5,043 nucleotides of DNA, from NCBI GenBank assembly GCA_946482385.1, contig CAMLRI010000208.1:1-5043 (forward strand), read 5' to 3'. Below the pieces are notes generated by a model, which had not been told where the DNA came from, did not search any database, and worked only from the letters and a program-made list of their open reading frames with translations. Position 1 is the stretch's first letter, and each line of letters begins with the position of its first letter. Of this stretch, positions 1 through 5,043 are shown piece by piece. Origin of the DNA: an uncultured Cellvibrio sp. (lineage in GTDB: Bacteria > Pseudomonadota > Gammaproteobacteria > Pseudomonadales > Cellvibrionaceae). The translations under genes were made by a program, and so were the position numbers.

Positions 1-1889
1 ATGGATTGCTCCACAATCGGCAGCAGCCACTGGTTGTTCAAGTGAAAATCCAGCTTGCCCGCCGCCAGCTTGTCCATATCCAGCAGGTCGTTGATCAGGT
101 GGCTGAGCCGCTGGGCATTTTTTTGCGCTATGTCGAGCATCTCCTGCGCCTTGGGCGACATAGCCCCCAACAGGCCGCTGTTGACCAGGCTGAGGGCGCC
201 GGCAATGGAGGTGAGCGGGGTGCGCAGCTCGTGGCTGACGGCGGAGACGAAATCGTTTTTCAGCTGCTCTATACGCTTGCGCTCGGTGATGTCCTGAATA
301 ATCGACCAGATCAGCGTTTGGCCATCGCCGGTGTCTATGGCCACCCCGTTAAGCAGCACCGGGATGCGCGAACCATCGCGGTGGATATAGTGTTTTTCGT
401 AGGGGCCGTAGCGGCCGCTGACGTGTATGGCCTCCAGCTGCTCCAATTCGGCGGCCTGGTATTCGGGCGGGGTGATATCCCAATAGCTTTTGCCGGCAAA
501 TTCTTCCGGGCTATAGCCGAGCAGGTGGTAAAACTCCGGGTTGGCCTCGATGAAAGCGCCGTCGCTAAGGCGATTGAGCGCTATGGCCACCGGCGACAAC
601 TGGTAGAGCGAGGAGAGCTTCTGCTCGTTTTGCTCCAGTAATCGGTGCGCCTCCTCGGCGGCGGTGATGTCGGCGTGGGTGCCAAACATGCGCTCGGGGC
701 TGCCCTCGGCGGTGCGGCTAAACACCCGCCCACAGGCGTAAATCCAGCGCCAGCTGCCATCTTTGCAGCGCATGCGGAAGCGCTGCTCGTAAAACTCGCT
801 GGCCTCGCTGAAATGGCGCTGCAGGTTTTGCTCCGCCGGGGCGGCATCCTCCGGGTGCAACAGCTGGCGCCAGGTGTCGACCGTCACCGGCGCTAACTCT
901 ACCGGGCTGTAGCCCAGCATCTGCGCCCAGCGCTCGTTGATGATTACCTCGCCGCTGGGCACATGCCACTGCCAGCTGCCCAGGTTGGCGCCGCGGATTA
1001 CCAGGTCAAGGTTTTGCCGCTCGCGCTCCAGCACCCGCTCGTGGCGCTTGCGCTCGCTGATATCCACCCCGGTGATAAACACGCCGCTGATGTTGCTGCC
1101 GCTGTACACCGGCGAAAAGCTGATTTCAACGGTGCGGCCATCGCGCAGGGGGCGCTCCAGTTGCGAGGTTTGCCCTTGCAGGGCGCGCTTGATCATTGGC
1201 CAAACCCCTTCCAGGTAGGCGGGGCCAAACACCTCCAGCGGGGTTTTGCCGAGCATGGCCGCCGGCTCCAGGCCAAACCAGTCGCGGTAGAGGTAGTTGC
1301 TGAATTCGTAGCGCAGCTCCCGGTCGAGCTGGCCAATCAAAATCGGGATGGTGTTGGACAAGGTGGCAAAGCGCTCGGCCTGGTGCTGCACCTGCAGGTT
1401 GCGCTGGTGCAGTTGCAGCAGCTGCACCACCTGACGCCCCAGCAGGCGCAGTGCCTGGTATTGCGATTCGCTTAGCTGGCGCGGCTGGTAGTCCACCACG
1501 CAGAGGGTGCCCAGGGCTATGCCGGGGGCAATTTGCAGGGGCATACCGGCGTAAAAGCGGATATGGGGTTCGCCGGTAACCCCCGGGTGGTCGGCAAAGC
1601 GCGGGTCGAGGCGGGCATCTTCTACCACCAAGAGCTCATCTGGTTGCAAGAGCGCATAGGCGCAGAAGGCCAGGTCGCGCTCTGTCTCTTCCCCCTCCAT
1701 GCCGATACAGGATTTAAACCACTGGCGGTCGCGCTCGATTAGGGTAATCAGCCCCGCCGGGGTGCCGCAAATCATCATCGCCAGCTCCGTCAGGGCGTCA
1801 AAGCTCTGCTCGCGCGGGGTGTCGAGTATCTGCAAGCGCTCCAGTTGCGCCAGGCGCTGGGCTTCATTGACTGGCAGAGGCGGTTTCAT
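1..1889 (-). CDS. Cytosolic GAF-PAS-PAS-PAS sensor histidine kinase (3' partial)
   Basis: The frame is uninterrupted from an ATG at 1889-1887 to the left edge, giving 629 codons and no stop. An in-frame TGA at 1904-1902, with no start codon between, fixes this ATG. The N-terminus, MKPPLPVNEAQRL then LDTPRE, is typical of proteins opening with a GAF domain (about 25-160; DRQWFKS, DLAFCAYAL and ALGTLCVVD). Three PAS domains follow at about 170-280 (ending DISERKR), 290-412 (LGSWQWHV, LHPEDAA, ending ADITAAE) and 425-540 (LGYSPEEF, ending DITERKR). HisKA begins near 541, with SHELRTPLTS and phospho-accepting His553, then NDLLDMDKL. The frame leaves the window at residue 629, so the ATPase domain and any receiver are not visible. 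No signal peptide or membrane segment is seen, so it is probably cytosolic. The Shine-Dalgarno is weak: only GAG about 11 bases upstream. It lies downstream of a paralogous kinase on the same strand, possibly in one operon. The ligand is unknown. Confidence 0.94.
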   Translation of the reverse strand, partial: MKPPLPVNEAQRLAQLERLQILDTPREQSFDALTELAMMICGTPAGLITLIERDRQWFKSCIGMEGEETERDLAFCAYALLQPDELLVVEDARLDPRFADHPGVTGEPHIRFYAGMPLQIAPGIALGTLCVVDYQPRQLSESQYQALRLLGRQVVQLLQLHQRNLQVQHQAERFATLSNTIPILIGQLDRELRYEFSNYLYRDWFGLEPAAMLGKTPLEVFGPAYLEGVWPMIKRALQGQTSQLERPLRDGRTVEISFSPVYSGSNISGVFITGVDISERKRHERVLERERQNLDLVIRGANLGSWQWHVPSGEVIINERWAQMLGYSPVELAPVTVDTWRQLLHPEDAAPAEQNLQRHFSEASEFYEQRFRMRCKDGSWRWIYACGRVFSRTAEGSPERMFGTHADITAAEEAHRLLEQNEQKLSSLYQLSPVAIALNRLSDGAFIEANPEFYHLLGYSPEEFAGKSYWDITPPEYQAAELEQLEAIHVSGRYGPYEKHYIHRDGSRIPVLLNGVAIDTGDGQTLIWSIIQDITERKRIEQLKNDFVSAVSHELRTPLTSIAGALSLVNSGLLGAMSPKAQEMLDIAQKNAQRLSHLINDLLDMDKLAAGKLDFHLNNQWLLPIVEQS

Positions 1890-1915
1890 CGGCGGATCAA
1901 CTCAATCATGGGCAT
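1886..1915 (-). other. Possible 9-codon leader frame overlapping the kinase start
   Basis: An ATG at 1915 opens a 9-codon frame reading MPMIELIRR. It ends with TGA at 1888-1886, sharing the ATGA overlap with the ATG of the downstream kinase. A second in-frame ATG is at 1909. Such overlaps can couple translation, which would help explain the weak ribosome-binding site of the kinase. Much of the frame lies in the 18-base repeat and its own ribosome-binding site is weak, so it may be chance. Confidence 0.2.
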
Positions 1916-1980
1916 TCAACTCAATCTGGGGCTCAACTCAATCTGGGCATTCAATTCCATCGCCGGGCAATTCAATTCAG
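1897..1980 (-). repeat. Tandem degenerate repeat, about 18-base period, upstream of the GAF-PAS kinase
   Basis: Units begin at 1897, 1916, 1933, 1951 and 1972, spaced 19, 17, 18 and 21 bases. The first three share an identical 11-base core, TCAACTCAATC on the plus strand (GATTGAGTTGA on the coding strand), usually followed by TGGG. The fourth and the partial fifth are diverged (TCAATTC). The array ends eight bases before the kinase ATG, so it would form the 5' leader if the promoter lies upstream. It could be a regulator-binding array or a slippage product; the sequence does not decide. Confidence 0.7.
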
Positions 1981-2005
1981 TTTAAGGACGCTCCCACCTT
2001 TAAAC
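1980..2005. other. Imperfect inverted repeat in the intergenic spacer
   Basis: The arms GTTTAAGG (1980-1987) and CCTTTAAAC (1997-2005) pair with one bulged base around a 9-base loop. The stem is AT-rich and short, and no T-run follows it on either strand, so it is a poor intrinsic terminator. It sits exactly between the two repeat families. It could be an operator or a weak RNA hairpin. Confidence 0.3.
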
Positions 2006-2007
2006 AT

Positions 2008-2041
2008 CGGGCCAGTAAAAACACCGGGCTAGTAAAAACCT
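2008..2041 (-). repeat. Pair of 17-base direct repeats just after the hybrid kinase stop
   Basis: Two adjacent 17-base units, 2008-2024 and 2025-2041, match at 14 of 17 positions (plus-strand pattern CGGGCYAGTAAAAAC). On the coding strand each gives a run of five T flanked by GC-rich sequence. They begin 10 bases beyond the TAG of the upstream kinase. They are unrelated in sequence to the 18-base repeats nearer the next gene. No function is assignable. Confidence 0.6.
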
Positions 2042-2051
2042 CGGCCACTAA

Positions 2052-5043
2052 CTAATAGGCCAGAGGTTTGGTGGCGGCCACCGCCTCATCCAGGGCAGCG
2101 GCCACGGCGGCCAGCAATTGTGCGCGGGTGCTGGCCCGCGCCAGCCAGTACAACTGCTGGCGCGGTAAATGGCCGGGCAGGCGCGCGCGCGCCAACTGTG
2201 GCTGGGCACTTAACACCAGTAGCGATCGCAGTTGGCCGGTGTCGCCGAGTATGTCCTGCTCGCGCAGCTGGCGCACCAGCTCCAGGCCGTCCATATCCGC
2301 CAGCTGCTCGTTCACCAGCACCAGGTCGTAGTGGCGCAGCGCCAGGTATTCCTGCGCGGCCAGGGCGCCCGGCACCCAGTCGCACTCGTAGCCCTCCTGC
2401 TCCAGGGCCGCCACCCACTCCTGCCCCGCTTCCGCTTGCGGCTCCACCAACAGCAGGCAGTGGCGCTGGCGCACGGGTTCGGCGCTGCTGTGGGATTGCT
2501 TGCGGGTAGAGTCCTCGCAGGGCAGCTCAAAGTAAAAAACCGCGCCCTGCTCGGGCACCGAATCAAAGCCAACGCGCCCGCCCATGCGCTCGATCAGCTC
2601 TTTGCAGATCGCCAGGCCCAGGCCGGTGCCACCCTTCTGGCGGCTGTCGGAGGAGTCCGCCTGGGAAAACTTGGTGAAGATGCGCGCGCGGAATTCCTCG
2701 GGAATACCCCGGCCGTGGTCGCGCACACTAACCCGCACCCAGCCAAAACGCCGCCGCACCTCCACCTCCACCTGCCCACCGGGGGGCGAAAACTTGGCGG
2801 CATTGGACAGGTAATTGGCCAGCACCTGCTCCAGGCGCAGGCCATCGACATTGACCTGGGCATCGTGGCTGCCGGGTTGCAACTGGTAGCTGACCTGGTA
2901 CTGCTGGGCGTAGCTGGCATTGGCCTCCAGGCTTTGCCGCACCAGGGGCAGCAGGGGTTGCAGCTTGAGCTGGAATTCCATTTTGCCGGCCACCAGTTTT
3001 TCCATATCCAAAAGGTCGTTGACCAGGTAGATGAGCCGCTGGGAGTTGTTGTGGGCGATCTGCAACATGCGCGTGGCGGTATCGCTCATGGCGCCGGCGG
3101 CACCGGCGGCGACTATGCCCAGGGCGCCGCTGATGGCGGTGAGCGGGGTGCGCAGCTCGTGGCTGACGGTGGAGATAAATTCCGCTTTCATTTTGTCGAT
3201 GCGCTTCAGCTCGGAAATATCCCGCGCTATGCCCAGGTAGCCAAAAATTTCGCCTTCCAGGTCGCGCAGGGCCGATACCGTCAGCCACACGGGCACCCGG
3301 GTGCCGTCTTTGCGCACATAGATCCACTCGTGTTCGTCCACCCCGCCTTCGCGGGCGCGCGCCACAAACACATCAAACCCCGGCGCCAGGTGAATGCCCA
3401 GCTCCCGCCCCCAGGCCTCGGCGCGGGCGATAACCTCTTCGCGCAGGTGAATGATCTCCGGCGTTTGGTGGTCGATCATCTCCGCCGCGCTATAGCCCAG
3501 CAGCCGCTCGGCGCCGCGGTTAAAGGTTTTGATCACCCCGTGCACATCGGTGGAAATAATTGACAGGCTGGCGGCATCGAAAATCGCCTTGTTGAGGGAG
3601 TTGATCTGCGCCAATTCCAGCTCGGTTTGCTTGATGCTGGTGATGTCGGAGACATAGCCGCTCCAGAGCACACTGCCGTCTTCCAACCGCTCGGGGATGG
3701 ATTGGCAGTGGGTCCAGATCAGCCCCCGCTCGGGGTTGTTGACCCGCACCGTGGCCACCCAGGGGGTGAGGTGGGTGGCGGAGTAGGACACGGTTTCGCC
3801 CACCCAGCCCAGGTCGTCGGGGTGGAGCACGTCAAAGATGCGGGCAGCGCTCTCGGTCACCTCGCTGGCATCGACACCATAGATGCTTTTAATACCGGGG
3901 CTGGCGTAGGGGAAAAAGCTGCGGCCATCGGGGCACAGCTGGAACTGGTAAAGAAAGCCCGGCACCCGCTCGCTCAGTTTTTGGAAGCGCTCGAGGATTT
4001 CCTTTATCTCGGCATCCTGCTGCCAGCGCTCCAGCACCGAGCTGATCCAGCGCCCTAACAAACGCACAAAATCCTTATCCAGGCGATCGTAGTCGTGCTG
4101 GCGGCTTTTGCGCGCGCGAAAGCAGAGGCTGCCGTACACCTTGTCGCCCTGCCACAGGGGCACGCCGATAAAACTTTCGCAGGGGGTGCGCTCCAGCGCC
4201 GGGTGCCCGGCCAGGGCGCTGGCGGGCAGCTTATCTTCCGCCACCACATCCTGGGCACTGAGCAGCAGGCCGCTAAAGCTGTGGGATAGGGGCAGGTCGG
4301 CATCCTCCTGCTGGCCATCGCGCAGGCTGTAGTAGAGCAGCTGGCGCGCGCGGCCATCCACCACCTGGCAGATTTCCCCCACCCCCAACCCCAGGTAGCG
4401 CACCGCCAGGGCCAGGGCCTGGCGCAGCTGCTCCTGGCTATCCAGCGCCGACAGCGAGGCGATTTCGTTGAGCGAGTGCAGCGCCGCCTGTTGCCGCACC
4501 GCAATCAGTTCCATTTCCTTGCGCTGGGTAATATCGCTATAGACCCCCAGCATCAGCGCGGCGCGGCCATCCTCGCCCCACTCCACCACCCGCCCGCGGG
4601 TGAGAATCCACTTGTAGCTGCCGTCGGCTATGCGCAGGCGGTATTCGTTTTCGTACATGGGCGTTTCGCCCTTGATATGGCGCAGCATTTCGCTGTAGCT
4701 GGCGCGCTTGTCAGCGGGGTGTACCCGGCTCATCCACTCGTCCAGATCTTCGCTGTCGCTCATATCCGCCGGCAGGCCGCACAGCTGGCGCCACTCCGGG
4801 GAAAAGCGCGCGCGGTCGTGGGCTATATCCCACTCCCAAAAGCCGGATTCGCTGGAGCGCAAGGCCAGGGCCAGGCGCTGACGCGCCTGCTCGCACAGTT
4901 CCACTTCCTGTTGCAGGCGCTGGCGGTGTTCCTCCGCCAACAGGCGTAGGTAGCGGCGGCTGAGCCACACCATTAACAACAGCAGCGCCTCGGCGCCCGC
5001 CAGCAACCCCAGCCAACGCCCCAGCAGCGGCCTGTAGGCGGCG
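2052..5043 (-). CDS. Membrane-anchored multi-PAS/GAF hybrid sensor histidine kinase with pseudo-receiver (5' partial)
   Basis: Inner-membrane sensor kinase that should autophosphorylate a His and pass the phosphate to a response regulator. Residues are numbered from the codon at 5006. The frame stays open to the window edge, so the start is missing; the TTG at 5006 lies inside a hydrophobic helix (about residues -8 to 16), followed by Arg-rich SRRYLR, which places the rest in the cytoplasm. In order: coiled coil (about 19-50), PAS (51-165, ending DITQRK), GAF (about 175-325, with FIGVPL and YGSLCF), PAS (about 342-460), PAS (about 465-600, ending DISELK), HisKA (604-672, SHELRTP, His616) and HATPase (720-828). 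The ATPase boxes are N-box Asn735, G1 DHGRG at 763-767, F-box from 776 and G2 GGTGLGLA at 792-799. A receiver-like fold at about 848-975 has Asn899 at the phospho-acceptor position. The kinase core looks intact. The gene ends in TAG 162 bases before a second kinase on the same strand. Kinase role is confident; the signal is unknown. Confidence 0.95.
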   Translation of the reverse strand, partial: AAYRPLLGRWLGLLAGAEALLLLMVWLSRRYLRLLAEEHRQRLQQEVELCEQARQRLALALRSSESGFWEWDIAHDRARFSPEWRQLCGLPADMSDSEDLDEWMSRVHPADKRASYSEMLRHIKGETPMYENEYRLRIADGSYKWILTRGRVVEWGEDGRAALMLGVYSDITQRKEMELIAVRQQAALHSLNEIASLSALDSQEQLRQALALAVRYLGLGVGEICQVVDGRARQLLYYSLRDGQQEDADLPLSHSFSGLLLSAQDVVAEDKLPASALAGHPALERTPCESFIGVPLWQGDKVYGSLCFRARKSRQHDYDRLDKDFVRLLGRWISSVLERWQQDAEIKEILERFQKLSERVPGFLYQFQLCPDGRSFFPYASPGIKSIYGVDASEVTESAARIFDVLHPDDLGWVGETVSYSATHLTPWVATVRVNNPERGLIWTHCQSIPERLEDGSVLWSGYVSDITSIKQTELELAQINSLNKAIFDAASLSIISTDVHGVIKTFNRGAERLLGYSAAEMIDHQTPEIIHLREEVIARAEAWGRELGIHLAPGFDVFVARAREGGVDEHEWIYVRKDGTRVPVWLTVSALRDLEGEIFGYLGIARDISELKRIDKMKAEFISTVSHELRTPLTAISGALGIVAAGAAGAMSDTATRMLQIAHNNSQRLIYLVNDLLDMEKLVAGKMEFQLKLQPLLPLVRQSLEANASYAQQYQVSYQLQPGSHDAQVNVDGLRLEQVLANYLSNAAKFSPPGGQVEVEVRRRFGWVRVSVRDHGRGIPEEFRARIFTKFSQADSSDSRQKGGTGLGLAICKELIERMGGRVGFDSVPEQGAVFYFELPCEDSTRKQSHSSAEPVRQRHCLLLVEPQAEAGQEWVAALEQEGYECDWVPGALAAQEYLALRHYDLVLVNEQLADMDGLELVRQLREQDILGDTGQLRSLLVLSAQPQLARARLPGHLPRQQLYWLARASTRAQLLAAVAAALDEAVAATKPLAY

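Larger units (their letters stand above)
1890..2051. other. Intergenic spacer between the two kinase genes
   Basis: This is the only non-coding stretch in the window: 162 bases, visibly more AT-rich than the flanking genes. It holds the 17-base repeats, the inverted repeat and the 18-base repeats described separately. I see no convincing -35/-10 pair, no strong terminator and no tRNA. Read-through from the upstream kinase is therefore plausible, but a separate promoter cannot be excluded. Confidence 0.6.

Noticed and set aside
6..641. Plus-strand open frame of 211 codons, and similar frames at 963-1475 and 3627-4058
   Set aside because: These are antisense to well-supported PAS, GAF and HisKA coding sequence, with no recognisable motifs.
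1980..2005. Inverted repeat as an intrinsic terminator of the upstream kinase
   Set aside because: The stem is short, AT-rich and bulged, with no following T-tract on the coding strand.
1897..2041. Short repeats as a CRISPR array
   Set aside because: Units are 17-21 bases, contiguous with no unique spacers, and of two unrelated types; no cas genes are visible.
1699..2055. Plus-strand frame crossing the spacer (118 codons)
   Set aside because: It begins inside antisense GAF coding sequence. Its C-terminal part is only the translated short repeats, and it has no family resemblance.
2180..2193. Alternating GC run as possible Z-DNA or a regulatory site
   Set aside because: It lies inside the pseudo-receiver coding region and is explained by consecutive Ala and Arg codons.
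2232..3563. Long plus-strand open frame of 443 codons
   Set aside because: It lies wholly antisense to the HisKA/HATPase/receiver part of the kinase. Its protein resembles no family I recognise, and it arises from GC-rich codon bias on the opposite strand.
5004..5006. TTG as the start of the hybrid kinase
   Set aside because: The frame is open upstream and the codon falls in the middle of a hydrophobic helix, so it most likely encodes an internal Leu.

Overview
The window holds parts of two large sensor histidine kinase genes. Both lie on the minus strand and are separated by a 162-base repeat-rich spacer. Each gene is cut by a window edge: the upstream one (right side) lacks its 5' end and the downstream one (left side) lacks its 3' end. 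The DNA is GC-rich, and the proteins carry typical proteobacterial PAS/GAF and SHELRTPLT signatures. A gammaproteobacterium, perhaps near the Cellvibrio/Pseudomonas side of the class, is my best guess, but it rests on general style only and is weak.

Right part (2052-5043, minus): a membrane-anchored kinase. Its frame is open to the window edge. It reads through one transmembrane helix, a juxtamembrane coiled coil, PAS, GAF, PAS, PAS, a complete HisKA/HATPase core and a C-terminal receiver-like domain. That last domain has Asn where the phospho-accepting Asp should be, so it looks like a pseudo-receiver.

Middle (1890-2051): no convincing gene. It carries two unrelated families of short direct repeats (period about 17 and about 18 bases), an imperfect inverted repeat between them, and a possible 9-codon leader frame whose TGA overlaps the ATG of the next kinase.

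Left part (1-1889, minus): a soluble kinase with an N-terminal GAF domain, three PAS domains and the start of a HisKA domain. The frame runs off the left edge before the ATPase domain. Its HisKA segment is closely related to that of its neighbour, including a 32-base stretch identical in both genes.

Taken together this looks like a tandem pair of paralogous multi-sensor kinases, one membrane-bound and one cytosolic, plausibly co-transcribed right to left. No cognate response regulator is visible. The ligands cannot be named from the sequence, and nothing here amounts to a clearly new system. The pseudo-receiver and the structured spacer are the points most worth a second look.
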